Assembly: GCA_000433535.1 (NCBI GenBank)
Contig: FR892673.1
Location: 47,503 to 94,012, forward strand
Length of the DNA: 46,510 nucleotides
Source: Dorea sp. CAG:317
GTDB taxonomy: Bacteria > Bacillota > Clostridia > Lachnospirales > Lachnospiraceae
Reading direction: 5' to 3'
In this document: in pieces, positions 1-7,513 of the stretch
How positions within the stretch are numbered: position 1 is the stretch's first letter
How the letters are laid out: the number at the start of each line of letters is the position of its first letter
The notes under the pieces: model-generated
Told to the model about the DNA's origin: nothing
What the model saw: the letters and a program-made list of their open reading frames with translations, nothing else
Database searches by the model: none
Position numbers and translations under genes: made by a program

Positions 1-34
1 AATGAGGGAGATTCTAAGGTGGAGGCGAAGAAAG

Positions 35-1204
35 ATGGCAAGACGAGTATTTTTGATTGTACTGGACAGTGTAGGAGTCGGAGAGGCGCCGGATGCAGAG
101 AGGTTTGATGATGTCGGATGTGATACGTTCGGAACTTGTGTCCGAAGCGGCAACCTTCATATTCCGGTTATGGAAAGCCTTGGAATTTACAATCTGCAAG
201 GAACTTCCTTTCAAAAAAACAGAGAAAAGGTAATTGCATGCTATGGAAAAATGCAGGAGCAGTCTGCGGGAAAAGATACAACGGTAGGACATTGGGAGAT
301 TGCCGGTGCAGTCTCACCGAAACCGATGCCGACTTATCCACAGGGATTCCCGTGGGAAATTCTTGAAGAGTTTGAAAGAAAAACAGGGAGAGGTGTGCTC
401 TGCAATCAGGTCTATTCAGGAACAGAGGTCATCAAAGATTACGGAAAGGAACATGTGGAAACCGGAAAGCTGATCGTATATACATCCGCAGACAGTGTCT
501 TTCAGGTGGCAGCTCACGAGGATATTGTTCCTTTGGAGGAACTGTATGAGGATTGCAGGATTGCGCGGAAGCTTCTTACCGGAGAACATGGTGTTGGAAG
601 AGTGATCGCAAGACCATTTGTTGGAACTTATCCGAACTATACAAGAACGGTGAACCGACATGATTTTTCTCTGATGCCACCGAAAGAAACCATTCTTGAT
701 GCAGGAAAGGAAGCAGGGATGGATGTGATCGGTGTAGGAAAAATCTATGATATTTTTGCCGGAAGAGGTATCACGAAGACGTATCCAAACGAAGGAAATC
801 AGAAAAATATGGAACGCGTGCGGGAGCTTATGGAGGAAGAGTTTAACGGACTATGCTTCGTAAATCTGGTGGATTTCGATATGTTGTATGGTCATCGGAA
901 TGATATTGACGGATATGTCCATGCACTCAATGAAGTGGATCGGCAGTTGGGGATGATGCTGGAAAAGATGAAAGAAGAGGATCTGCTTATCATTACAGCA
1001 GATCATGGCTGCGATCCCGGCTTCAAAGGAACCGATCACAGCAGAGAATATACTCCGTGTCTGTGTTACGGAGCTAATCTCCGACAAGGCGTTGATCTTG
1101 GAATTCGAAAGAGTTTTTCCGATATTGCACAGACGATCGCACAGTATCTGAAGATTGAGTTTTCCGGAGACGGAACCGGTTTTTTACAGGAAATTATGAA
1201 ATGA
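35..1204 (+). CDS. deoB: phosphopentomutase
   Basis: Phosphopentomutase interconverts (deoxy)ribose 1-phosphate and 5-phosphate in nucleoside salvage; it is a cytosolic, Mn-dependent enzyme of the alkaline phosphatase superfamily. The 389-residue protein has the expected length. The N-terminal DSVGVGEAPDA stretch supplies a metal-binding Asp, and the C-terminal TADHGCDP...GTDHSREYTP block holds the remaining metal ligands. The ATG at 35 is preceded by a GGAGG-type ribosome site at 20-26; an upstream in-frame ATG at 2 lacks one and is unlikely. The gene converges on the deacetylase gene, and the two 3' ends overlap by 21 bp. Its own promoter lies left of the window. Confidence 0.96.
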   Translation: MARRVFLIVLDSVGVGEAPDAERFDDVGCDTFGTCVRSGNLHIPVMESLGIYNLQGTSFQKNREKVIACYGKMQEQSAGKDTTVGHWEIAGAVSPKPMPTYPQGFPWEILEEFERKTGRGVLCNQVYSGTEVIKDYGKEHVETGKLIVYTSADSVFQVAAHEDIVPLEELYEDCRIARKLLTGEHGVGRVIARPFVGTYPNYTRTVNRHDFSLMPPKETILDAGKEAGMDVIGVGKIYDIFAGRGITKTYPNEGNQKNMERVRELMEEEFNGLCFVNLVDFDMLYGHRNDIDGYVHALNEVDRQLGMMLEKMKEEDLLIITADHGCDPGFKGTDHSREYTPCLCYGANLRQGVDLGIRKSFSDIAQTIAQYLKIEFSGDGTGFLQEIMK

Positions 1205-2032
1205 TTCCAATCCCTGAATCAGCTGATTCAGGGATTGAAACGTATATCCCATTTCTTCCCATTTGGTCAAAAGTTCATCCAAAATCTCCCCATTTGTTTT
1301 TGAAGTATTGTGCAGAAGAACAATAGCGCCCGGATGGATGCGGGAAAGAAGTTTATCAAAGGCTTCTTCTTTCGTCGGTTGATCGTTTTCGTACCAGTCT
1401 ACATAGGCAAGGCTCCAGAAGAAAGTATGATATCCGAGATTTTTTGCCATCTTAAGGTTCTCAAGATTATATTTTCCCTGTGGAGGGCGATAAAAATGAG
1501 AGATTTCTTTGCCTGTAATCTCCTTATATTGTGTCTCTACATCTTTCAATTCTTTTTCAAAAGCTTCCTTAGAAGATATCTGTGACATGTCCGGGTGATG
1601 ATACGTATGGTTTCCGACGGTGTGCCCTTCTTTTACCATGCGATTTATAAGCTCAGGGCTTGTGGACAGATAATTTCCCACGACAAAAAATGTGGCAGGA
1701 GCTTTGTGTTTCTTCAGGGTATCTAAGATTTTTTCCGTATTTCCATTTTCAAATCCACAATCAAATGTAAGATAAATTATTTTCTCATCCGTATCTTTGG
1801 CATAGTATGCGTTATATTTTTCAAGTTCTTCTATGGAAGCATTTGCTGTAGGACGTTCGCCGTCTGTTTGAAATCCCAATCCCCAGTTTTCTGTGGCAGA
1901 CGCGACCGGAGAGATTGTTTCCTCCGTGTACATTGCAGCTTTACGCCCTGCAAAAAAGCAAAGGGTAAAAAGGGCCAGAAGACCGAGAAATCTTAATAGG
2001 AGAGGACGAAAATCAGGTTTGTTAGAGGACAT
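1184..2032 (-). CDS. pdaA: PdaA-like polysaccharide (delta-lactam) deacetylase
   Basis: Membrane-anchored or secreted NodB-family carbohydrate esterase (CE4) of 282 residues. Residues about 12-28 form a signal or anchor segment. The catalytic domain follows: TFDCGFENG (the catalytic-base Asp region), VGNHTYHHPDMS (the metal-binding HxxxH) and RPPQGKYN. The stretch around YLTFDCGFENGNTEKILDTL is typical of PdaA, which removes the N-acetyl group from muramic acid during muramic-delta-lactam formation in spore cortex peptidoglycan. Whether this host sporulates cannot be told here. The start has an AGGAG site 5-6 bp upstream. The last codons overlap deoB and include the 28-bp palindrome. Confidence 0.88.
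   Translation of the reverse strand: MSSNKPDFRPLLLRFLGLLALFTLCFFAGRKAAMYTEETISPVASATENWGLGFQTDGERPTANASIEELEKYNAYYAKDTDEKIIYLTFDCGFENGNTEKILDTLKKHKAPATFFVVGNYLSTSPELINRMVKEGHTVGNHTYHHPDMSQISSKEAFEKELKDVETQYKEITGKEISHFYRPPQGKYNLENLKMAKNLGYHTFFWSLAYVDWYENDQPTKEEAFDKLLSRIHPGAIVLLHNTSKTNGEILDELLTKWEEMGYTFQSLNQLIQGLESFHNFL
1209..1236. terminator. 28-bp perfect palindrome between convergent genes
   Basis: AATCCCTGAATCAG is followed directly by its exact reverse complement, giving a 14-bp stem with no unpaired loop. It starts 5 bp after the deoB stop and lies inside the last codons of the opposite gene. The U-tract is poor on both strands, so a bidirectional terminator is likely but not certain. 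Confidence 0.55.
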
Positions 2033-2127
2033 GATGACTCCTGTACAGTAATTTGTATTTAGTCTATGAATGAAAAAACATCTTTATGAGATAAATAAAT
2101 GAAAAGAGAAAATAAAAATCAAAAAAA

Positions 2128-2169
2128 TTTGAAATTTCTCTTTTCAAATCGACAAAAATGCTTTATAAT
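2128..2169 (+). promoter_or_regulatory. promoter with overlapping inverted repeat for the SDR gene
   Basis: A -35 TTTTCA (2141-2146) and a -10 TATAAT (2164-2169) are 17 bp apart. An inverted repeat TTTGAAA (2128-2134) / TTTCAAA (2142-2148) overlaps the -35, as an operator would. The 260-bp gap 2033-2292 is very AT-rich and otherwise holds only the leaders of the two divergent genes; a second TATAAT at about 2210 has a poor -35. Confidence 0.5.
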
Positions 2170-2292
2170 AAAAGCAGTAATAGTTATCAATTTTAAAGTT
2201 CGGATTAAATAATATAATCTGTTATCAAAAATGAAAAGTTATACTAAGACAAGAAAAATTATAAAAAGAAAATCAAAAAGGAGGGAACTTAT

Positions 2293-3036
2293 ATGTTAAA
2301 AGGGAAAATTGCAGTTGTAACCGGAGGAACACGTGGAATAGGATATGCGGTAGTAAGAAAATATCTCGAAAACGGAGCGAAGGTTGTATTGTTTGGCTCC
2401 AGAGAAGAGACTGTGGATAAAGCATTAAATAAATTAAAAGAGGAAAATCCAGACTGGGAAGTGAGCGGAGATCACCCGAATCTCTCAGATGCAAAAGAAG
2501 TAGAGGCAGCGATTGAAAGAGTAAAAGAAAAATTCGGAAGAATTGATATTCTGGTCAATAATGCGGGAATTTCACAGAGTACGAAGATAGAGGATTATCA
2601 GCCGGAGGAATTTGATAAAATTATGGATCTTAATGTAAAGGCATTATTCTATACCATTCAGCCGACTGTAAAAGTTATGCGGGAGCAGGGAGGCGGCTGT
2701 ATTATTAATACCAGTTCTATGGTAAGTATATCTGGTCAGCCGTCAGGAGTTGGGTACCCGGCAAGTAAATTTGCAGTAAATGGGTTGACGCTTTCGCTGG
2801 CAAGAGAGCTTGGACCAAGTAATATCCGTGTAAATGCAGTGGCGCCGGGAATTACAAGAACTGATATGGTGGCTGCATTGCCGGAAAAAATGATCCAGCC
2901 TCTGATTGCAAATATTCCGCTTCGCAGAGTGGGAGAGCCGGAAGATGTGGCAAACGGATTTTTATTCCTTGCCAGTGATCTTGCAAGCTATGTAACCGGT
3001 GAAATATTATCAGTAGATGGAGCAATGAGAGCATAA
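2293..3036 (+). CDS. SDR-family NAD(P)-dependent oxidoreductase (FabG/BaiA-like)
   Basis: Classical short-chain dehydrogenase of 247 residues, the normal length. It has the cofactor motif TGGTRGIG (10-17), NNAG (89-92), a catalytic Ser near 141-142, Y155xxxK159 and the C-terminal LASDLASYVTGEILSVDGA. The GSR turn after strand 2 suggests NADP(H), but weakly. A strong AGGAGG precedes the ATG. By sequence it could be a 3-oxoacyl-ACP reductase. No fab genes are near, and GGTRGIG with SGVGYPASK also recalls the BaiA-type hydroxysteroid dehydrogenases of gut Lachnospiraceae. The substrate cannot be assigned. It stands alone, with its own promoter and a terminator downstream. Confidence 0.88.
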   Translation: MLKGKIAVVTGGTRGIGYAVVRKYLENGAKVVLFGSREETVDKALNKLKEENPDWEVSGDHPNLSDAKEVEAAIERVKEKFGRIDILVNNAGISQSTKIEDYQPEEFDKIMDLNVKALFYTIQPTVKVMREQGGGCIINTSSMVSISGQPSGVGYPASKFAVNGLTLSLARELGPSNIRVNAVAPGITRTDMVAALPEKMIQPLIANIPLRRVGEPEDVANGFLFLASDLASYVTGEILSVDGAMRA

Positions 3037-3055
3037 AATACGGGCATAAAATAAC

Positions 3056-3083
3056 AACCGGGGACGAAAAAACGTTCCCGGTT
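3056..3083 (+). terminator. intrinsic terminator after the SDR gene
   Basis: An 11-bp stem, AACCGGGGACG paired with CGTTCCCGGTT, closes a six-A loop and is followed by a moderately T-rich stretch. It lies between two convergent genes and may serve both. Confidence 0.75.
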
Positions 3084-3100
3084 TACGTTTGTGTCAGTCT

Positions 3101-3531
3101 TTACTTCGCGTTTTCGGCGTGGGTTGTTATTACAAGGTCTTCGTAAGGCGCTTCTTTTGTTAATTCTCCGGCACTCTTTAAAATATCTTGCAAGAGCTGG
3201 AAACTTTCTTCTTCAAAAACAAGATTATCCTTCCATGTATCCTGTTCATAGTAACGAGTGACGATCGTAGTGATTGTATCAAGATCCGTTTCTTTGAATT
3301 GAGGCTCAATAATTTTTGCAATTTCTTCAGGCGTGTGGTTCTGGACATAATTCATTCCTTTTTGCAGTGCGTTCGTAAAGCCTTGAATGATTTCCGGGTT
3401 TTTGTCGATATAACTTTGCTTTGCGGAAAATGCGGTATATGGCACATAACCGCTGTCGGTGCCGAGAGAGGCAACGACATATCCTTTGCCTTCTTTTTCC
3501 AGATTAGTGGCGCCGGGTTCAAACTCAACTG
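3101..3531 (-). pseudogene. 3' part of an ABC transporter substrate-binding protein gene, split by the prophage
   Basis: Reading the minus strand inward from the attachment core gives about 142 codons, beginning FEPGATNLEKEGKGYVVASLG and ending THAENAK. This is the C-terminal lobe of a periplasmic-binding protein of the SsuA/NMT1/THI5 type. It has no start codon of its own; an ATG further in would give only 114 residues. The matching N-terminal part with lipoprotein signal lies at 38128..38765. Fusing the two at TCAAC gives ...ADFTVE-FEPGATN... in one frame, a protein of about 355 residues, which is normal for the family. The fragment is inactive while the prophage is integrated. Confidence 0.88.
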
Positions 3532-3545
3532 AGTTATATAGAATA
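3515..3545. other. attL (prophage-host junction)
   Basis: The core TCAAC lies at 3527-3531. The flanks on both sides resemble attR (AACTCAACTG here, AATTCAACGG there). Host coding sequence lies to the left and phage sequence to the right, 23 bp from the integrase stop codon. A very short shared core is expected of large serine integrases. Confidence 0.8.
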
Positions 3546-3553
3546 CTACACCT

Positions 3554-4921
3554 CTAAATCAAAAATTTAAACCCGCTTATCTTATGGGTATTTTCGTCAA
3601 AACGGATTTCTTTAATCGTTCTGCGCCAGAAAGCACGCTTATGTGTATCGTCTAATTTCTGATAGATATCCTTCCAGTTTCCAGAGAATTCTTCGCGGAT
3701 ATGTGCGTAGTCATCGACAGATACGATTTTATTTCTTTCCTGTTCGGTCTTTAATTTCTTTTCCAATACATCATATTCTGTATCATAAGCATCTTCCGAG
3801 ATCCGACCTTTTCTGAACATTAGATTTAACCGATCCATTTCCTCTCGGATAGATGCTGTGGCATCTTTCTTTTTCGCATGTTTACCTTTTGTGGTCTGTA
3901 TTTTATATAACTGGTTTTGAAGTTCTGGGTAGACATGTTCCAGCATATAGTTTTCAATCACAGACTCAGTTATGCAGACATATTTTCCTTTGTGATCAAT
4001 CTTGCTGAATTTGATAGGGCATTTATAACGCTTATAGAGACTTATGGATCCATCTTTTAGCTTTTGCTTTTTTACATAGCCTGTTAGATGCGCTCCGCAG
4101 GCCGGACAGATCAGCAGTTGGCTAAACAGATAGACTTGATATGTAGTTGGATGTATTTTAGTAGCGCTGATATCATTTATAGTCTCAAACTGTTTTAAAC
4201 TAATATAAGGTTCACAGTAGTCAAGGTTATCTTGATATTTTCCAGCATAAGTTTCGTTCTTAAGAATCCGATTAGCTTGGTAAACTGTTGGGGCTGCATC
4301 TCCGTATTTTTCCGTTATATATAAGATTGTTTGACGTTTAGAAAAAGTCAAAAAATAATATCGGAAGAGATCATTAACAATATGCTCTGTTGCAGGATCC
4401 TTAACAAGTTTCTTATTGACTGTAATATAACCATAGGGAGCAGCACCTGTCAAATGTTCACCATTTCGTTTTTTATGTTCAAACACAACTTTAATACGTT
4501 CGCTGGTTCGGTCAGATTCGTTTTGAGCTACTGCGAGCATAATATTAATTTTAAGCTGACCATCAGCAGTAGATGTGTCATAATCCTCTAAGATGGTTTT
4601 CCAATTACAATGATGTTCTTCGAGGATAGCTTGTGTATTATGATAATCGCGGACATTTCGAAACCAACGATCCAGTTTCGTCACAAGCACCAGGTCTATC
4701 TTGTCATTCTGTATATCTCCGAGAAGCCTTTGGAAATCTTTCCTGTTTTGGAGTTTCTTTCGTGCGGTCAAACCTTCGTCTGCGTAATATCCAACTATTT
4801 CATATCCGTGAGATTTGGCGTATTCCGTTAGTAGTTCTTTTTGTGTATCCAAAGACAAACCGGAAGTGGCTTGTATCTCTGTGGATACTCTATCATAGAT
4901 TGCACATCGGATTTTTTTCAT
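3554..4921 (-). CDS. large serine recombinase (prophage integrase)
   Basis: Site-specific integrase of 455 residues. The N-terminal resolvase domain (1-150) has the catalytic Ser13 in YDRVSTE, with LDRWFRN and NESDRTSERIK further on. It is followed by a Recombinase domain (from about 165), a zinc ribbon with CPAC (about 270) and YKCP (about 312), and a coiled coil (about 355-400), the usual large serine integrase layout. It lies 23 bp inside attL and is transcribed toward the junction, so excision separates it from host sequence. No recombination directionality factor was recognised. The start codon is ATG with an AAGGGAAGGTG-type ribosome site upstream. Confidence 0.95.
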   Translation of the reverse strand: MKKIRCAIYDRVSTEIQATSGLSLDTQKELLTEYAKSHGYEIVGYYADEGLTARKKLQNRKDFQRLLGDIQNDKIDLVLVTKLDRWFRNVRDYHNTQAILEEHHCNWKTILEDYDTSTADGQLKINIMLAVAQNESDRTSERIKVVFEHKKRNGEHLTGAAPYGYITVNKKLVKDPATEHIVNDLFRYYFLTFSKRQTILYITEKYGDAAPTVYQANRILKNETYAGKYQDNLDYCEPYISLKQFETINDISATKIHPTTYQVYLFSQLLICPACGAHLTGYVKKQKLKDGSISLYKRYKCPIKFSKIDHKGKYVCITESVIENYMLEHVYPELQNQLYKIQTTKGKHAKKKDATASIREEMDRLNLMFRKGRISEDAYDTEYDVLEKKLKTEQERNKIVSVDDYAHIREEFSGNWKDIYQKLDDTHKRAFWRRTIKEIRFDENTHKISGFKFLI

Positions 4922-4970
4922 GCAGCATCACCTTCCCTTGAATATTATGTAAAAGTGGGTATAAAAATAA

Positions 4971-5003
4971 CAGCCAGCGAACTTTCGTTCTCTTGCAAGG
5001 CTG
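4971..5003 (-). terminator. hairpin with U-rich tail in the integrase leader
   Basis: On the minus strand CAGCC pairs with GGCTG around an inner stem GAAC-GAAA-GTTC, then TTATTTTTATAC follows. It lies about 50 bp upstream of the integrase start and could be an attenuator, or a terminator for something transcribed from 5003 to 5165. The surrounding stretch 4922-5165 holds no convincing gene on either strand. Confidence 0.45.
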
Positions 5004-5165
5004 CTCCGAAGATGATACAATATTTTTGGTCGAAATGCTGTAGCATCTCCGGAGGTGTTATAGTTAAGTCGTCCTATCTCTGCTGTGCGGAGAGGGCGCG
5101 TTACCGTCTCGGTGTTGGTAGCACTGGGGCGGTTTTAACTTTTATAGTAAATACATTATTTAATT

Positions 5166-5192
5166 GTTCCCCTGCCCGCTGTGGAGCAGGGG
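5166..5192 (-). terminator. terminator of the restriction-like gene
   Basis: On the minus strand CCCCTGC pairs with GCAGGGG across a short loop, followed by an AT-rich tract. It begins 8 bp after the stop of the gene at 5200..6252. Confidence 0.6.
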
Positions 5193-5199
5193 AGGATAG

Positions 5200-6252
5200 T
5201 TATAAATATCGTTTTACGACATCAGTTAATTGCTTTTTGTATTTGTACAAATCATTCAAAGATTCTATATAAATACGTTCAAATTTTTTGTCTTTATCGG
5301 GTATGAGAATTTGTTTATTCTTTGTATCAAGATTAATCCTGCAAATTGGTTTTCTATTGTTATCCTTGTATAAAATTCCAAAATAGCTTTCTGTATCTCT
5401 ATGAACAATATCCTCAACGGGTATAACCTCAGCCAATAGACCACGAATAATATAAAAGGCTTCGATTTCCTCATCTGTAGTAATGATTTTTGATTCTGAC
5501 TGAGAAGCTTCTTCCTTTATATCCGGTTCATCTTCTGCTTCTTCTGGAGTGAGCGCAGATGTGATTTTTTGATTAACAATTTCATTTATAAATGATGTAA
5601 AAGCTTTTTTTACTAAAGGTTGATATTTTTCAACTATTTTCTGTGTTCGCTGTCCCTCATAAACGTAATACAGAATGTGCTTGACAAAATCTTCGGAAGG
5701 GTTATCTAATTGCTTCGAAAGATAGTCCTTAATTAATCCAGAATACTTTAGTTCGGATGCAGTACTAAATACTTTATCCGAATCAAAATTTTCTTTGCAG
5801 AATTTTTTGATTTCATTAATTTGTGTATCTTTCAATGAAAGAAGATTTACCTCTAAAAATGGTGATAAATCCATTTTATTAGATTCTTCTAAATCAGTAA
5901 AAAATTTATATACAATACCATTGGTTAAAATTCCAAAGCGTGCTTTTGAAGTACCAAAATAACGGAATAATTGTGAACTATGTTTTCCTAAAGAATCAGT
6001 GCAGCTTTTGCATTCAATTAAAATCAAAGGCTCTCCTTGATCTAGAATAGCGTAGTCAACTTTTTCTCCTTTTTTAATACCGACATCGGCGGTATATTCT
6101 GGACAGAATTCCATTGGATTAAAAACATCGTAACCCAGCAGGTTGAAGAATGGCATGACTAAGGATGTTTTTGTAGCTTCTTCGGTTTGTATTCCGTCCT
6201 TCATTTTTTCAATTCTTTGCGAAAATTCTTTTAGCTTGTTAGAAAATTCCAT
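5200..6252 (-). CDS. predicted type IV restriction-like nuclease (HsdR N-terminal/PD-(D/E)XK)
   Basis: Protein of 350 residues. The N-terminal part is an HSDR_N-like nuclease fold: VDYAIL (Asp66) followed by LILIECKS (Glu80, Lys82) gives the D...ExK core, with an acidic helix (TEEATK, 23-28) before it. A charged linker (about 240-260) leads to a C-terminal domain of unknown role. The family resembles COG2810, often annotated as predicted type IV restriction endonuclease. Expressed from the lysogeny region, it may protect the lysogen from other phages, but this is inferred from position and fold only. It has its own terminator and lies just upstream of the integrase on the same strand. Confidence 0.7.
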   Translation of the reverse strand: MEFSNKLKEFSQRIEKMKDGIQTEEATKTSLVMPFFNLLGYDVFNPMEFCPEYTADVGIKKGEKVDYAILDQGEPLILIECKSCTDSLGKHSSQLFRYFGTSKARFGILTNGIVYKFFTDLEESNKMDLSPFLEVNLLSLKDTQINEIKKFCKENFDSDKVFSTASELKYSGLIKDYLSKQLDNPSEDFVKHILYYVYEGQRTQKIVEKYQPLVKKAFTSFINEIVNQKITSALTPEEAEDEPDIKEEASQSESKIITTDEEIEAFYIIRGLLAEVIPVEDIVHRDTESYFGILYKDNNRKPICRINLDTKNKQILIPDKDKKFERIYIESLNDLYKYKKQLTDVVKRYL

Positions 6253-6284
6253 AGTTTCTTCCTCTCTTTCCTCTTTTGACAGAC

Positions 6285-6761
6285 CTACATTGAGAAATCT
6301 ATCCTACCAACGTTTAAGTTGGGGATGAACATTATATAATAATTATCCAGTGTGGTTCCAACACCGTATTTATTGCGGTAACACGCCACACATTCTTCTA
6401 AGAATTCTTCTGTAACTTCCAGATACTCAGCCATTTCATATCGGCTTTGACATCCATGCTCGAATGCTTCGACGATTCCGGTAAGCCCGATCAGTTTATT
6501 AAATGCCCAAATTCGTGCTTGACGTTCCTGTTTTCGGTTTCCGGTCAAATCCATGTCTAAGATGTTTCCGACAGAAGTGTGATGGTGTCCAAGTTCTTCT
6601 GCGAGAACGCAGGCTTTTTCTATACTATTATTTACAGATGTATTAATAGCGACATTTCCGTTTACGTATATTCCCCTTAGGCTTTCTTCTCCTAAATAGT
6701 AATCATGCACCTTTACATTATCTTCAAAGGCGTCTTGTTCTAATTTTTCCAGTTTATTCAT
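6285..6761 (-). CDS. immA: ImmA/IrrE-type metallopeptidase
   Basis: Protein of 158 residues with the zinc-peptidase signature AEELGHHHT (54-62). The first His of the canonical HExxH is Glu, a form often seen in phage members of this family (from memory). In ICEBs1 and related phages ImmA cleaves the ImmR repressor after DNA damage and so triggers induction. Here the gene directly follows the repressor gene on the same strand, with a 54-bp gap, which fits that pair. An AGGAGGTAT-type ribosome site precedes the ATG. Confidence 0.88.
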   Translation of the reverse strand: MNKLEKLEQDAFEDNVKVHDYYLGEESLRGIYVNGNVAINTSVNNSIEKACVLAEELGHHHTSVGNILDMDLTGNRKQERQARIWAFNKLIGLTGIVEAFEHGCQSRYEMAEYLEVTEEFLEECVACYRNKYGVGTTLDNYYIMFIPNLNVGRIDFSM

Positions 6762-6815
6762 GGTAATACCTCCACAATTTATAACATATCAAAATGGATG
6801 GTTAATAAACTAGAC

Positions 6816-7130
6816 TTACTTATTTTCCTGTTTTATGAATTTCGCGAATTCTTCTATACGTTTAAGCTGTTCTTCTGTATATTCGTCACCATCAAAGTGC
6901 GCGGCTATTGTTTGAGACTTATCTTCGCAAACATCATCATCTGCCAAGAAGTCAATAGAGCATTCTAAGTAAGATGATAATTTTCGTAAAGTAGATAATT
7001 TTACATTGTCAGTGCCTTTTGTATAGAAGCCTGCAATGGTCGTATATGGTATTCCAGATTCTTTAGACAAAATTGATTTGTTTATTCCTTTTTGAGCCAT
7101 TAGTGCATCTAATTTTTCCGTAAATGACAT
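6816..7130 (-). CDS. XRE-family repressor (CI/ImmR-like)
   Basis: Protein of 104 residues with an N-terminal helix-turn-helix (KGINKSILSKESGIPYTTIAGFY, about 14-36; DNA-recognition helix near PYTTIAGF). A short acidic C-terminal tail (EEQLKRIEEFAKFI) may form a helix for dimerisation. It is probably the lysogenic repressor: it is transcribed leftward from the divergent promoter region holding four copies of a TTACYYYACARRGTAA-like operator. Pairing with the ImmA gene suggests that induction occurs by proteolysis, not by RecA-stimulated self-cleavage. Confidence 0.88.
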   Translation of the reverse strand: MSFTEKLDALMAQKGINKSILSKESGIPYTTIAGFYTKGTDNVKLSTLRKLSSYLECSIDFLADDDVCEDKSQTIAAHFDGDEYTEEQLKRIEEFAKFIKQENK

Positions 7131-7154
7131 ATCCTATTCCTCCTCTTATTTCTT

Positions 7155-7182
7155 ATTATACACATTAAATAAACTTTGTAAA
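7155..7182 (-). promoter_or_regulatory. leftward promoter of the repressor
   Basis: On the minus strand TTTACA (7182-7177) and TATAAT (7160-7155) are separated by 16 bp. Operator 1 (7171-7186) covers the -35, so the repressor can regulate itself. Confidence 0.7.
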
Positions 7183-7280
7183 GTAAAAAATTACCCCACA
7201 AAGTAACAAAATGTATTTTTGTGGGTTGACAAATTACCCTACACCGTATATAGTATAAATATAATTACCCCACAGGGTAA
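7171..7280. promoter_or_regulatory. array of four repressor operators
   Basis: Four 16-bp sites fit TTACYYYACARRGTAA with few mismatches: 7171-7186 (reverse strand), 7191-7206, 7234-7249 and 7265-7280. The last, TTACCCCACAGGGTAA, is a near-perfect palindrome around CACA. They overlap the leftward -35, the rightward spacer and the rightward start region, as in a lambda-type switch. Confidence 0.75.
7226..7254 (+). promoter_or_regulatory. rightward early promoter
   Basis: A consensus -35 TTGACA (7226-7231) and TATAGT (7249-7254) are separated by 17 bp. One operator fills the spacer and another lies just downstream, so the promoter should be silent in the lysogen. Confidence 0.8.
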
Positions 7281-7297
7281 CGGAAAGGAGGGAGAAG

Positions 7298-7510
7298 ATG
7301 TTTCCTAATTTAAATGCAGAAATGGGAAGAGCAAAATTGACAATAAAAAGTTTATCCGAAGTTTCAGATATTAATTATGAATCTTTAAAATTAAAACTTC
7401 GAGGAGTAACAGAATTTAAAAGAAGTGAAATGTTGTCAATTAAGAAAAACGCATTTCCAGACAAAACATTAGACTATCTGTTTCAAACAGAACCAGAAGA
7501 GGAGGTGTAG
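7298..7510 (+). CDS. small Cro-like HTH protein
   Basis: First gene of the rightward early operon, 70 residues. MFPNLNAEMGRAKLTIKSLSEVSDINYESLKLKLRG reads as a short helix-turn-helix (about 14-36), and the form ...FKRSEMLSIKK...LDYLF is common in Firmicute phage Cro-type proteins. It begins 18 bp after operator 4 behind a strong GGAGG. Its position opposite the repressor suggests a Cro-like antagonist, but no direct evidence for DNA-binding specificity is visible. Confidence 0.72.
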   Translation: MFPNLNAEMGRAKLTIKSLSEVSDINYESLKLKLRGVTEFKRSEMLSIKKNAFPDKTLDYLFQTEPEEEV

Positions 7511-7513
7511 TAG

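Noticed and set aside
4841..5272. Plus-strand open frame of 143 codons across the integrase leader
   Set aside because: It overlaps the integrase 5' end and the restriction-like gene 3' end on the other strand, with Cys/Ser-rich sequence and no ribosome site.
7191..7280. Repeats in the repressor-early gene gap considered as a CRISPR-like array
   Set aside because: Only four imperfect 16-bp copies with irregular spacing and one reversed; their positions over promoter elements explain them as operators.
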